Numbered from the stretch's first letter, positions 24,686-36,792 are shown. The stretch: 64,000 bases of DNA from Amaranthus tricolor (GCF_026212465.1 NC_080049.1:24190230-24254229), one strand, 5' to 3'. The notes: generated by a model from the letters alone, not told the origin. Numbers and translations: made by a program.

Positions 24686-26103
24686 ACGGATAGCCGTATA
24701 AGTGATGAAGCATGGGAACTAGCTATAGGCGTACATAAAATATTAGAAGCGTATGTCCACGCAACTAAAATTTTTTCATATGTTTACAAACCAAAAGTCC
24801 ACTTAGTAATAAGTGAATGTATTACTATTTTTTATCATCTTCTTAAACATTCGCATATTGATACTAATAATATATTTTTAAAACTGATTCTTGCAGATAC
24901 GATGGACAAGTGAAAGATGTATTTTACTGATTTTCCTTTTATTTATGGAATTGACAATTTTAGACCCATGTTTTAAAACGAAAACCTTACTAAATTAATT
25001 GGATTTTACTACCAATCATTAGATCGTCCGCCTAGTGATGTACATAATTATGTTGAAAATTGTAAAAAACTTTTAGCAGAACTTTATGATTACTATTTTA
25101 GTGTATATAACCCAAGTCGTGATACGTCTCGTCACGTTCCACTTATTATAATCCCATAATAGCTAACGTAATAAGCCAAGATGATAGTTTTGTAGGACCA
25201 TCTTCTTTTTCACTCTCCACTTCACACTTAGAACTAGATGATTATCTTAAACATTACATTGAAATTGAACAAGATAGTTATAATATTTTAGAATGGTGGA
25301 AAGAAAAATCAATAAAATTCCCCATATTATCGAGAATTGCAAAGAATATCCTTGCAATTCGTGCTTCTACTATTGCGTCGGAGTCTGCTTTTAGTGCAGG
25401 TAGAAGAGTTCTAGATGAAAAGAGATCTCGTCTTGCTCCACATACTATTCAAATATGTGCTTGCAAGAAAGATTGGGATCAAGCGGAGCTCCGAACACAA
25501 GGACTCAAGATCGATAATGATCCATGGATGATGATGGATACATCTGCATCATCGTCAGGAGGAGAGTCAGCGGAAGCATCTAACCAACAAGATGATAATG
25601 ACGAAGACGAATAGTATCATGAATATCGGACAACGATCAATCAACATTCAATAACTACAAATAAAAGTATGACAAAGAACTACGTGGGCTTTGATTCCTT
25701 CGGGATACGTAGGAAACTTAGTATTCCTTCGGGTACTAGGTTCAAGTCCATTTTCTCCCTCTTTTTTATTAATCATCTTTATCGTTTCTTATTAACTTAT
25801 TTTTTCCTTTTTATTAGTAAATATTTTAATAACGATGACAAGCACTGAATTTCGCTAATAATCAAGTAATCATCAAAGGTACGTCCACATTATTATAGTA
25901 TTTTTATATTATGTTTAAAGGAAAAATAAGAATGGAACCGATGGTTCGACGCGCCCGACTCGGGAGTTAGAACCGCCAAAATTGCCTCATGAACCGCAAA
26001 GGAACCGTTTGGCACCGTCCGGAACCGAAACTGAAAACGTTTGAATCAGGTTCCAAATGAAACCGGAACGAAACCGTCCCAATCCAAACCGTGGCCATCA
26101 CTA

Positions 26104-26111
26104 ATAATGGG
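26104..26111. repeat. hAT target site duplication, right (ATAATGGG)
   Basis: Matches 19719-19726 exactly. Confidence 0.9.
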
Positions 26112-27057
26112 TCTTTGGGATCTGATGCGAGGAAGCCGTTAAAAGGGTTTTCCAACCAAATAGTATTTTTGGAAGAAAACGTTGCTCCGTTTCGTTTATT
26201 TTTGTTGCATTAAAGGTTAAAAAACATGCACATACATGAGCTAAATCAATGGGATTAGATTTGTGAATTATTTTGACAGATAATGGAGTTACATTTGCAT
26301 ATTATTTTTGTTTTCAGTTTTTCATTTGTAGCTTTCGGCTGCATTTGTATTTTTCCATTACACTTTGTTTAAAAGTTGTAATATTATACTGAAAATCATG
26401 CTATAGAATTTGTAAAGCTTGTAGCTTGTAGGCCATTCATTCTTTAACTCTTGTCTCAAATATACTCCGTTTGCCGAATAAATTGCAATAATTATACATT
26501 GCACAAAAATTAAAAATTATAAAACATAATTTAATAAGACATTTTTGTTCTTTACAATTTCATTACATGCGTTTTATATATCTATTTACAAATCTATTTT
26601 TGGTTCATACTCCTATTTGATAAACCTGATAAATTTTTCCTATTTTACTTTTTATCTCTCAACTTATATTCTCACAAAATTTTACATTTTCAGGAAAGGG
26701 ATGAAGTAATAAAAATAAAATTGGATCATATTCATATCTATGAACCTTAGAAATTTATGAATTATTCCATAGTTCCTAGGCCCGGGTGGAGTTATAACTT
26801 ATTAGGGCTCATGAGGCCATCAAATTTCATGTTCTCACATGCAACTTCTAGATTGTAGGCAGGATGAGACAAAGGTCCATGTATATCATCATCTTGAAAG
26901 ATTCTTTGGCTAAAGTACGAGTCATAGGGTTAGATCTAACATCAGATATGTAGCCAGATGACGGATCTTTGTTTCAGCCTTTAATCTATTGGGGACCAAC
27001 ATTTCCAAAAAATCATCTCAAAAAGAGTACATTATACATATTTGATACTATTTTATA
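26112..27057. other. AT-rich spacer, no gene seen
   Basis: Intergenic sequence between the hAT element and the next MITE. Only short frames occur and no repeat family was recognised with confidence. Confidence 0.4.
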
Positions 27058-27303
27058 ACCTTCGTCCCATTTAGTTTAGACACAAATATTTTAAAAAATA
27101 AGGGGACCACCTAAAATAGTATACCCATATGCAATATTGGATAATTTTATCTAGGGTGAGTTCTTCGTTCCATCGTCGACCCTATCTACGTTTATAAAAT
27201 GAGGAGACCACCTAAAAATGTATATATTAAATTGAAATGTGAGAATAAATGTGAACTACTCAAATAAAAAAACGGGACAACTAAAAAGGATTGAAGAGAG
27301 TAT
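27058..27303. mobile_element. Stowaway-like MITE
   Basis: The left end CTTCGTCCCATTTAGTTTAG matches the reverse complement of the right end (CGGGACAACTAAAAAGGATTGAAGAGAG) in the typical plant Stowaway pattern (CTCCCTCCGTCCC...). It is about 245 bp with no coding capacity and contains an internal duplicated GGGGACCACCTAAAA / GGAGACCACCTAAAA. The target is presumably TA. Confidence 0.55.
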
Positions 27304-28139
27304 AATATTAAAATGGATGGATCTCTCCATAATTACTCAAAATCTATATTTATTCACTCGGTCCCTTTTGAATATGTAACATTTAACTCAAATATGTTGT
27401 AAATTCAATGGGACAGTGGTAGAACCGGGTCCAATTATATATCATTGAAGACTTAAAGTAGTAGTATCATTGAAAGATTGTTTAGCTGATAAAGGATGAG
27501 TCATGAGTAATGATTATAAAGCATCTTTTACAATATTCCTAATCCTATGATGGAGTGGCAATTATGTGTTCGTCTTTTTTGGGATTAGGTAATACATAGA
27601 GGCATGTTCCAACACAATTTACGGAAGGGCTTCATTAGAGCATCATTAATGGACGTCCTTTGCCTGTTTTCATAGAGCCTACAGACAATAAAAAATATTA
27701 TGGGGCAACTCTCATATGATAAGTGTCAACTTTTAATAAAAAAAGAGTGATTTACTTTATTATACCTTCTAAATTAGTAAATTAATTAGCTTTTTTATTT
27801 TCTAGTTGGTGAAAATATAATCCTTATATCGAAAGCATAGAAGTGTAAGCTTTTAACTGCTAAATCAACCCATATACGTATATTTTTTTTGCTTTGAAAA
27901 TTTTCATATATTTGGAAAAGTTATTCTAAAAATAAAAATATACACTTAAAATTACTCAGTTATTATCAACTCAACTCTATTTAGTTTCCATATCTCATAA
28001 TCCAAGCATATTTAACTGTTTTTTTAGCTCAACTCTATTTAGACCATTACCAATAGTTGTTTTTTGACTACAGTAACAAATTTTTTGGAGAAAAATACAA
28101 AAGATCTTCCGCCCCGAGGGGACTTTAAAATGTTGGATG
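27304..28139. other. AT-rich spacer, no gene seen
   Basis: Intergenic DNA with no recognisable coding or structured repeat. An AACTCTATTTAG motif recurs near 27973 and 28029 as a short local repeat. Confidence 0.35.
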
Positions 28140-28478
28140 CAACACTCCTTCTGCTCCTATACTTAAGGAATTAGACCTTACTAGTTTCTTTAATCTCTCA
28201 CACACATTTAAATTCTCTTTTAATATCATTCATAGTATGATAGTATAATTCAATCTACCTCTTAAATTAATTTTATATTTATTATACGATAGTTCTAGGA
28301 GACCAATTGAACTAACATATTAGTCTATGTAGGAATGTAGTCGACATTAATCTTTTGGAATAAAAAATCTATTATTGTTGTTGTTGATATATTATACTAA
28401 AAGACAAAATATTTAACTTTCCATAATTTTCTTTGGTCCTTTTTGTTTGATGCAATCCTAAAGGAACAAAGGGAGTAA
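28140..28478. mobile_element. Stowaway-like MITE, diverged
   Basis: The left end ACACTCCTTCTGCTCCTATAC pairs with the right end AATCCTAAAGGAACAAAGGGAG, whose complement is CTCCCTTTGTTCCTTTAGG. The interior is AT-rich. The terminal match is partial, so the limits are approximate. Confidence 0.4.
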
Positions 28479-28689
28479 TTATAATTCTTATAAAAGGTGA
28501 CCAAAGTCGATAAAAATACCTTTGTCCCAAGGAATTAACTTCACTTTTAATTTTAATTTTAGTCTGTTTCATTGAATTTGTCATATTTTTATTTTGTCTA
28601 TGACACACTTTTTTTTCAATTATTCACACATTTTACCTACATTTTCATTTCTTCACCCATTTCTATCACTTTCTTGTAACATATATCAT

Positions 28690-29255
28690 CATCATCATCA
28701 TCATCCAACCCAGTATATCCCGCTCTTAGAAAGCTAAAGTCAGGATCTAGGGAGGGAAGTACGGTGGCAACTCATACCCATAAAGGAGAGTACGGCCAAA
28801 GGAGCCCCCGACTCGAGAAAGATAAAAAAACGCGAAAAACACGAGCAAGACAACTTGAAGGCCTATCGACAGAAGGACCACTACAAAAGAGAACAAAGAA
28901 CTAAATAGAAAGGAAACGGTAAGGGCAAGGGGTTGAGGGCACTAAGAGGTCAAAAGACGGACATCAGTAGTCTAAGATGTGGATATGACATCTCCAACTG
29001 CTCTTATCCTTAGTCAGGTCCGCAGAGAGGTTTAACTCCTACAAATGTACTCTTATTTGCTCATCCCATGTTCTCTTTGGTCTACCTCGACTCCTCTTAC
29101 CATCTACTATAATGCTTTCTACCCTCCTCACAGGGGCGTCGAAAGTCTTCCTCTACGCATGACCAAACCACCTCAATCTATTCTCTCGCATTTTTCCAGA
29201 TATAGGGGCTACCCCTAGTTTGTCCCTAAACTCTTGGTTAGCATATATACTCCCT
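28690..29255 (-). mobile_element. 5'-truncated LINE copy with (GAT)n tail
   Basis: Read on the minus strand, 29230-28950 encodes the C-terminal end typical of plant LINE reverse transcriptases: a WFGHA/V-like segment, then RR...GRPKRTWDEQIR and a tryptophan-containing end. After it comes a 3' untranslated part ending GCGGGATATACTGGGTTGG and a GATGATGAT tail (plus-strand ATC repeats at 28687-28707). Imperfect 10-bp flanking repeats, AACATATATC on the left and AGCATATATA on the right, look like a target duplication. The copy is 5' truncated and has in-frame stops. Two shorter copies of the same tail lie at 33290 and 61757. Confidence 0.75.
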
Positions 29256-29695
29256 TTTATAAATTTTACCCCCTCAATTTACACTTGTGATTACTCACTC
29301 CATTTCTTAAAGTTGTTCCCATTTGTCATTTGAGTTGTTCTATTGGTTATTCCCATAAAGAATACTTATATTCATATCATAAAATTTGAACATAATTAAC
29401 CTTGTTTATCCTCATTTTAATATTTTAATAATGCTTATAATCCCAAATATTCTCCACTAACTTTATTTTAATATTTTTATATTGTTTATATACATATTTC
29501 ACACCAACTTTATTAAAATATTTTCTAATTTGGTCGCTATATTTTTTCCACTAACTTTATTTTAATATTTTTAATGTTATTCTCTTTTTTCCTCTATTAA
29601 ATTTATTATTCAATAAAATAAGAATATATACCTACCATCTTAAAAATTTTATATTTTTAATTTCTACTTTTAAAAACAGGAGGAGTATTTATTTA
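29256..29695. mobile_element. Probable Stowaway-like/AT-rich MITE
   Basis: The left end TATACTCCCTTTTATAAATTTTACC matches the complement of the right end TAAAAACAGGAGGAGTATTTAT over the TACTCC terminus. The interior is strongly AT-rich with repeated CACTAACTTTATTTTAATATTTTTA blocks near 29455 and 29547. It may be two overlapping elements. Confidence 0.35.
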
Positions 29696-29717
29696 GGAGT
29701 AGAATATAAGAGTAGAT

Positions 29718-29719
29718 CC

Positions 29720-29756
<37 letters not shown>
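29718..29756. repeat. Poly(A) tract, about 38 bp
   Basis: A homopolymer A run lies just upstream of the pfkB kinase promoter. It might be a retroposon tail or a poly(dA:dT) nucleosome-excluding element. No source element was identified on its 5' side. Confidence 0.9.
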
Positions 29757-29758
<2 letters not shown>

Positions 29759-29840
29759 GAAAAAAAAGAACAGAAATGCGTTGGAAAATCCGTGTGGGCG
29801 TGGGTCTATAATACTTATTAAAAAATGAGCCTGCTTGCTG

Positions 29841-30044
29841 CTCCTATATAATCTCTCATCACATCTCGTTGCGTGTGGACTGTGGTGTGTTGAGGGAGCC
29901 TACATTCTCAATTTCACCGCCGCCCCTGATTCCTCATCAGCTTCTGCCGCTGATTGAGTGACTGTTTCTAGTGAAGACGAAGCTCATCGATTCTGTCCTT
30001 TTTTCCTTATTAAAATTTTAAGTTTTAGGTTATATAATATATAA
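29841..30044 (+). promoter_or_regulatory. pfkB kinase core promoter and 5'UTR
   Basis: A TATA box (CCTATATAATC, core at 29845-29852) is followed about 30 bp later by a plausible start around 29875-29885. The remaining leader of about 160 nt reaches the ATG at 30045. Confidence 0.6.
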
Positions 30045-33000
30045 ATGGGGGCAGAACAAAATTCAAATGAAAATCACATTACGAATGGAAATGGTGCTGT
30101 ATTTGCTAACGGGAAGGAAGATAATGCTCCTTTAGTTTTGGGTCTTCAACCTTCTGCCCTTGTTGATTATGTTGCTAAAGTTGATTGGTCTTTACTTGAT
30201 CAAATTCCTGGTGAAAGGGGTGGTTCTATTCCGGTAATTCTTGCTTAATTTTCCCTGTTTTTGATTTCAGTAACTATTATGAATGTTAATTTGCTTCATT
30301 CTTATAATAATTGTCTCAAGGGAGGTGAGATGAGATGGCCCTTTTGAGAATTTCCAATATTATGGCAGTTTCTTTGTGTTTTTTTTTTAAATTTTTATTA
30401 TTATCTTTTGTAAAGAATACATCTTTTGTGGTTAAATAAGAACATAGAGGTAATTGCATTTGGAATTAATGGACGCAATAAAATTTGTGTTGATATGCCC
30501 AAAAAGAGAAATTGTAGGCTTATATTCCCAGATTCACCAAATTGTCGCAACCCAAATTGACAAGAATATGGGTGAAGTGTTATTATTTGTACTAATTTGT
30601 GGAAATTAATTTGTCTTAACTTTATAGGTTATTTAATTAATGCCTTAATTTTATAATTTTGAGCAATTCATTCTAATACTTGTGATGGGGATTCATTCTA
30701 ATTGTTTTAGAGATAAGGTGCCGGATGATAAGTAGGCAGCATTTAGTTGATGATGTTCTAACTTTGAAAGCATGTCATTCACAAATTAATGACATTCTTG
30801 GATTGGAGTAAATATCAAGGGAAAAAAATGTCAAAGTAAGAAAACAAAGGATACTAGAATCTAGATATTGAATCGAGATTCGAGAGAATATGGTTGTTGG
30901 AAAGGGAGGAAGTAGTTGCAAAGTGATGGAGACGGAGGGGAGGGGTAATTACATCAGTGAGTGTGAGGAGATATTTCTCTCCCAAACGAAGAAAATATTC
31001 TCTTTTCTTCAGCTTCCTCGTTCGATAAGACTACAACCTTTTCTTTGCCACCACAATTCCTTCAAGTCCGCCTTATCTTCTTTCCTTAGTTTGATATTTT
31101 ATTTCCCCCTTAATATTTTCCCAAGGGCTGAGCAAAAGTTGAAAAATACTTTTAATGCTTTGTATATTTTCAAAACTTATTGATGTGCATTGAGAACATA
31201 ATACATTGTTTTATACCAAAACCTTCGACGACCTACTTGAGTGTATTTATGTGTCATTATTATACACGAGGCCTCTATTTTTGGAAGCCCTATGTCATTG
31301 TAATGGAAAGTTGTGAACAAAAAAACTTTTTATGATCAAACTTTCATTACGATGGTAATGACATGATACATATCATGAAAATTTACACTATAAATCATTC
31401 CCATTACTACCAATTAGTACAATCAACCAAACGGGCCGTTAGGGGTTTGTGTATGTCACTATATGCTTGCCATTCAACTGCTTCATGTATATTTTGTGTT
31501 GATGATTAGTTAAGAAGAAGGTTTAAGAGAAAAGGGCTTTGTATCAATTGTGGCTGTCCAAGTCATTTGTATAAAGAACTTTGTGAATTGCTTATGTTCT
31601 TATTCGTTGCAGTTTACTTTCTATTTCCTTCATAGTCATATAACTCGAAAACATAATGCTAGAATTCAATATGACATTTTTGTTGTTCGCTGGTCATAAA
31701 TCCTTCCATGGAATTGTTCTAATATCACTAGGTTGCATGGTCGGATGTGGAGCACATACTTAGTGAGGTCAAAACCCATATAGCCCCCTCTGAAGATGAC
31801 CTATCTCCTGTGAAGACTCTTGGTGGAGGTAGTGTAGCAAATACAATTCGAGGTTTGTCTTCATGTTTTGGTGTCACTTCTGGTCTTGTTGGTGCTTGTG
31901 GTGATGATGAGCAAGGGCAGTTGTTTATACATAACATGAACTCTAAAGATGTTGATTTGTCGAGATTGATGACAAAGAAGGGAGCCACTGCGCAGGTGAG
32001 CCTTCTGACACTGTATCACTCACTTATCTTATTTAGCATATTCTTGACTAGAGTTAGTGTGCAATACAGTGCATCTGCTTGGTTGATGCAGTTGGAAATC
32101 GCACAATGCGACCATGCCTTTCACAGGCTGTTAGACTAAAGGTGCTTCATCTTTCACTCAATTGTTTGTTGCAATGTTCTTTGGACTCCTTGTTTGCCAT
32201 GCTATTCACTGAAAATAGAACTAAAAGTTGTGATAAGTGACCATCTGACCTGTTTCTTCAGGCTGATGAGTTGACTGATGAAAACTTCAGGGGTTCCAAG
32301 GTATGCTTCCATGATTTCCTGTGCTTCTGTAGAAACTTGTTTTGTTGCTAACAATTGTAAATGTATTTATCAGTCAAATCTTTAGAGTTGTTTATTATTG
32401 TCTCATCTATGATTTTTTGATAAGCAAAACTTAAAAGTATTCCAGTGGGCAGGGCCGTTTCATTCAATTTTGGAACCCAGTGCGAAATATTAAAAAGACC
32501 CTCACAACAAAGGCGTAATAATATGATACCTTTTTTGTTTTGTATTGTTGATATTGTAATTATTTTATAAAAAAAGCCTTAATAACTTATATAACATAGC
32601 AAAAAATGTAAATTATACATACCTAAGTTATAGTATTCTAGTTAATATCAACTCTGTATATAAAAATATATTTTTTGAGCCCTCACAAATTTGGAGCCCT
32701 GAGCGATAGCTCGCTTTGTCCGGCCATGCCAGTGAATAAGATGACTCCCCACCGCTTAAGATAATTCAACTAATCACTATTGTTGCAGTGGATATCAACA
32801 TGGATAAATAGATTATGAAGTTTGCTTTTCTGTTTCTTTTGCGCAGTGGTTGGTAATGAGATTTGCAGCAATTAATTTGGAACTCATACATGCTGCTGTT
32901 AGAATAGCTAAACGGGATGGACTTCTTGTCTCCCTGGACTTGGCTAGTTTTGAGGTATATTCTTTAATATCCATTTTTGTTTGAGATCTTACCAGACTTC

Positions 33001-33905
33001 ATCAAGCTGCTCTGCTCTAATGATTTGTAAATATATCTAAATTCGGCAGATGGTACGACACCATAAAGCAGCTTTGGTAGAATTGCTTGAATCTGGAGAT
33101 ATCGATCTTTGTTTTGCCAATGAAGACGAAGCGTTGGAAATTGTGAGGTAATGAAAGCCTTCTATACAATATGTTTCACATTGTTGCGACTTGCGAGGTC
33201 CGTTACAGTATTAGATTGATCAAGTGGGCTAGAAAAATTTTTGTTGAACAACTTTGGCTGGTTTAGTTCGTTACTAGAAACTCTCTTTCAGAGGATCTTT
33301 CTCGAGCCGAGGGACTCTTAGTCGCATCCTCTTTTATGAGTATGAGTTGCCGCCTTCTTTTCCTCCCCAGATCCTGATCATAGTTCCTATGGGCGGGATA
33401 CACTGGATACGATGATGATGATTAAATGGACATTCCATTTGGCTGCAGGGGCAAACAAGATACAAGTCCTGAAGCTGCACTTGATTATCTAGCAACACAT
33501 TGCCAATGGGCTGTTGTGACGCTTGGTTCCAAGGGTTGCATCGCCAAGCATGGGAAGGAGGTCTGTTGGTTTTACTCGTGTCGTGCATCATATTTGTCAT
33601 TACTTGTCTTTGAGTATTTCATCTTAGATATTAACAAACTGTGGTTCGTCCTGCAGACAGTGAAGCTCTCGGCCATAGGCGAAGCACAACCTTGTGATGC
33701 CACAGGAGCCGGGGACCTCTTCGCAAGTGGGTTCATATACAGCTTGATAAATGGTCTATCCTTAGAGGATTGTTGTAAAGTAGGCTCTTGCAGTGGAGGT
33801 TCTGTCATTCGATCGTTAGGAGGTGATGTAACTCCAGAAAACCGTCAATGGATGTACAAGCAGATGCAGATCAAAGATCTTCCTGTTCCCAAAGTTTCTT
33901 TATGA
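30045..33905 (+). CDS. pfkB-family carbohydrate/nucleoside kinase
   Basis: Member of the ribokinase/pfkB family (adenosine-kinase-like fold) that phosphorylates a sugar or nucleoside with ATP. The closest known plant relatives I recall are uncharacterised proteins like Arabidopsis At5g43910. Eight exons: 30045-30233, 31732-31995, 32070-32141, 32262-32300, 32847-32954, 33050-33147, 33449-33560 and 33657-33905; all phases agree and give 376 residues. The N-terminal substrate-binding glycines are in LGGGSVANTIRGLS. The C-terminal pfkB signature with catalytic aspartate is DATGAGDLFASGF, followed by SCSGGSVIRSLGG. No transit peptide is evident, so it is probably cytosolic. The start is the first ATG after a clear TATA box and leader. 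Introns 4 and 6 carry a MITE and a LINE tail. The substrate cannot be named from sequence. Confidence 0.93.
32450..32728. mobile_element. hAT-like MITE in pfkB kinase intron 4
   Basis: Begins CAGGGCCGTTTC and ends GTCCGGCCATG; the ends are imperfect inverted repeats (CAGGGCCG / CGGCCATG). They are flanked by CCAGTGGG and CCAGTGAA, a decayed 8-bp duplication (6 of 8 identical). Near the right end GAGCCCTGAGCGATAGCTCG is a strong small palindrome-containing segment typical of this MITE family. It is 279 bp and non-coding. Confidence 0.6.
33290..33421 (+). mobile_element. Short LINE 3'-tail copy in pfkB kinase intron 6
   Basis: About 130 bp similar to the 3' end of the LINE at 28690-29255: TCTTTCTCGAGCCGAGGGACTC, then GAGTATGAGTTGCCGCC, GCGGGATACACTGG and a GATGATGATGATT tail. 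It ends only about 27 bp before the splice acceptor of exon 7. A clear target duplication was not found. Confidence 0.7.
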
Positions 33906-34797
33906 TGCTCTATATTGCGAGTCATACTCATCCTCAATTTTTTAGGTAGATATATAACATTGTCGTTGGGGCAGATATGGCATCCATGAATCGCGGAAAG
34001 GAGAAAACCGGACGAGTAGATGTATGCTTACTATTTATTTATCAAGATTCTAATTTTTAGTGATGCTTTATTTGGGACATAGCTAATAAAAATGTCATTC
34101 CTGCCTGAATTATCATTGAAATTGTACTTGCTATAATATCAATAAAGGTGAGGCAAGGGAGGGATTTATTTGTGATATTCTGCTATTCAATTTCCTTAGA
34201 CCCTGTCTTTCATTTCTTCACATTGATTTTTGTGGTATCTATACGAGTTATCTCCAAAACACACTTTTTGATATACACAAATTCTTAAATATAATGGTCT
34301 CATGTAAGACTCTATTGGGTTGACTAATGTACATTGAGAGTGTTAAAATCTTTACTTATAATCTTAAATTGATCAATTAAAAAAATAAATTAACTATTTG
34401 GACTCGTCTTATAGTAAGATAATTCAATCAAAAGGCTTGCATGATTTTGGGGGGCGTTTGGCGCAAGTAGGCCTAAAGGATGATCTACTATTGAAAGTAA
34501 GTATTAAGAAAGAGCATATTAAATGTGGCCTAAAAATTGCTTTTGATTACGCTTCTAGGCTCTTATACCATGTAACTTAAAACAATATATTTTTATGCTG
34601 AGACATGCTTATCTTAACACTTGAAAAGTGTTAAAAAATAGTCCATATATAATATTACATCGAAAAATTAGAGAAAACTTAACTAACATATAAGCTTAAT
34701 AAACTACTCTTTTTATCAACAGTAACAATTGATTTTAGGATGAAATATTATATGCAAATGCAAAACTACGACATTTGTAATCTAGATCAAAATACAT
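33906..34797 (+). other. pfkB kinase 3'UTR and intergenic spacer
   Basis: A possible polyadenylation signal AATAAA lies at about 34140. Around 34285-34440 a GTCTCATGTAAGACTC...GACTCGTCTTATAGTAAGA region resembles decayed ends of the GAGACCGTCTCA MITE family. No gene is seen before the P450, whose stop is at 34798 (convergent arrangement). Confidence 0.4.
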
Positions 34798-35642
34798 TTA
34801 TTTATTTACATAAAAACCTGAAATTGGATGAAGCAAAGGAATGAGTTGCAAATTAGTTTTCCTCCTCCCCATTATGCCAAAGGCTTCATCCATTTCAACA
34901 TCTTCATGTTTAATCCCGTCAGGTAACTTCCAATCAAAATGGTAAAGCAACATTGCCATTACTAGTTCAATTGTTGCCACACCAAGTCCTATTCCCGGGC
35001 ACATCCTTCTTCCTGCACCGAATGGGATTAATTCAAAGTATGTTCCTTTGTAATCTATCAAACACCCATCAAATCTTTCGGGATTAAAACTTTCAGGCTC
35101 TTTCCAACACTTAATATCTCTTCCGATAGCCAACTCGAGTTTTTGATGGTATATCATAACCACCAATTTCACATTTTCTCATGGATTCCCTTGGTATCAA
35201 ACAAGGAAGAGGAGGGTGAAGCCTCAATGTTTCTTTGATTATAAGTTTCAAATATTTGAGCTTTTCTAGATTTGCCTCATCGATCATTATCTTGTTTTCT
35301 TGTAATACTTGTCTAACCTCATTTTGTGCCTTCTTCATAACTATTGGATTTCTCATCAATTCTGAAAATGCCCAATCCATTGTTGTTGAAGAAGTTTCAC
35401 CTCCCGCACCAAACAACTCCTGCATGTACGATCACATATTAGATTATTATCCACTTGTCTTGCATGAAAATTGTTTCACGTGAGACGGACCCATATAATT
35501 AGTCTTTTTCTCTGATTGATCAGTTCAAGATTACAAGTGATAATTTTTATGTTATAAGTAATCATTTTAAAACAATAAATATACATTATCGAATCAACCC
35601 AACAAAGATAATATAATCCTAAGATAGTTTCATTGGAGAATT

Positions 35643-36140
35643 TGTGAATTATTAAGGGATATTTGGATCTTGGCTTTTACATTGCTTTCTGGTTGGCTAT
35701 CGGCTTTTGACTTATTGGTTGGTCAAACAACAAAAAAAGTATTTGGCAAATGGTTTTTAAGCCGGCTGAAAAGTTAGCTTTTAAGCCAAAATTAAAAAAA
35801 ACTACTCTGATTAGTTTTTTTTGTTGGCTTTTGCCTTGTTGATGCACTTTTTTTCTAATAAAAAGCCAACAGTGAACAACCATTGTCTTAATTTACCAAA
35901 CGTCTCCATAAACAATTGACTTTTTCAGCTAACTTAAAAACTAACAAACCAGCCAACATTTCCAACTTGTCAAACAAGTCAACTACCAACGATGAACAAC
36001 CAATACCTAAATTTACCAAAAGTTTCTATAAACAACTAGCTTTTTCAGCTAGATAAAAACCAACAAAAAACAATCAAAAGTTCCGGCTGACAAGCCAACT
36101 AAAAAAGCCAACAGCTAACAAACAACAACTAAAAAATCCT
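35643..36140. repeat. Repeat-rich MITE-like block in P450 intron 2
   Basis: GGCTTTT/AAAAGCC and GTTGGCT/AGCCAAC motifs recur in both orientations. Two direct copies of about 80 bp (35870-35950 and 35990-36068, core TTTACCAAA...ATAAACAA...CTTTTTCAGCTA) sit inside with a period near 121 bp. The ends are only weakly inverted. It is likely a non-autonomous DNA element. Confidence 0.45.
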
Positions 36141-36792
36141 CTAATTATTTAAGTTACACATTGTGACGTGAATAAATTACTACGTACTCCCTTTATCTCT
36201 TTAGATTCAAGCCTTAGGACTAAAAAAACGTTCACATATTTGAGTCATATATAGTACTTAAAAGAAAAAACACAAGGAATGGTTGTACTTACAAAAACAA
36301 TTGTTTTGATGTTATCTTTTGCGAGGGAGAATTGATCAGCATGATGTTGGTCATCCTTATAATATGTTAAAAGAACATCAACCAAATCTCCATCCTTTTT
36401 ACCTTGTCTCTTGTCATGCATATGTTGTTCAATGATGGGATCCATCAACATATCAAGCTTTTTAACCATTGATTTGAGTTTCCTGTTCATTCCGGAAATG
36501 GAGCTTATGAACTTAAGCGATGGATACAAGTCGTTGATTGAAAAGCCGGTGATCAACTCCGATAATTTAGCTATTAACTTTCTAAATTCTTCACAATCTT
36601 TGGCTTTTTGATTCATCGATAACCTGATATTATTATTATGGTTAAATGAGTTACTATTTGATCACAACTTTGAATTATCTTTTAATAAACTAAACTTTGA
36701 CCCTTTAGTTTGCTATCAGCATATAGGATATGCTTAAAGATGTTTATTCGGGTTATTTGGTCGATTTCGGATCGATTCAAATTGAATCTTGT

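Larger units (their letters stand above)
20276..25614 (+). pseudogene. hAT family transposase, broken
   Basis: Fragments in order: an acidic N-terminal segment (20276-20590, no ATG seen in frame), a BED-like/transition segment (20656-21221), the RNase H-like core (21240-21830, with TTDI followed by a stop where the family has TTDIW), then, after the LTR insertion, a hAT middle domain (24690-24915), and the C-terminal dimerisation domain (about 25270-25460, including ASTIASESAFSAGRRVLDEK). The end is an acidic tail stopping at TAG near 25612. Several in-frame stops and shifts, plus the 2.77-kb insertion at 21919, make it non-functional. The C-terminal domain alone is nearly intact. Homology is to plant Ac/Tam3-like zinc-finger BED transposases by motif recognition. 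Confidence 0.88.
19727..26103 (+). mobile_element. Complete hAT DNA transposon, interrupted by a solo LTR
   Basis: Perfect 13-bp terminal inverted repeats, TAGTGATGGCCAC at 19727 and GTGGCCATCACTA ending at 26103, are flanked by the 8-bp duplication ATAATGGG. Subterminal regions (19750-20010 and 25930-26090) are GC-rich with many GAACCG/CGGTTC copies in both orientations. These contrast sharply with the AT-rich surroundings and are likely transposase-binding subterminal repeats. The interior encodes a decayed hAT transposase on the plus strand. Total span is 6377 bp, of which 2772 bp is the later LTR insertion plus its duplication; the original element was about 3.6 kb. Intact ends suggest it could still be moved by a related transposase in trans, which is inference. 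Confidence 0.93.

Noticed and set aside
31728..31988. Minus-strand open frame opposite pfkB kinase exon 2
   Set aside because: The plus strand encodes a conserved kinase segment with correct splice sites; the antisense frame has no recognisable feature.
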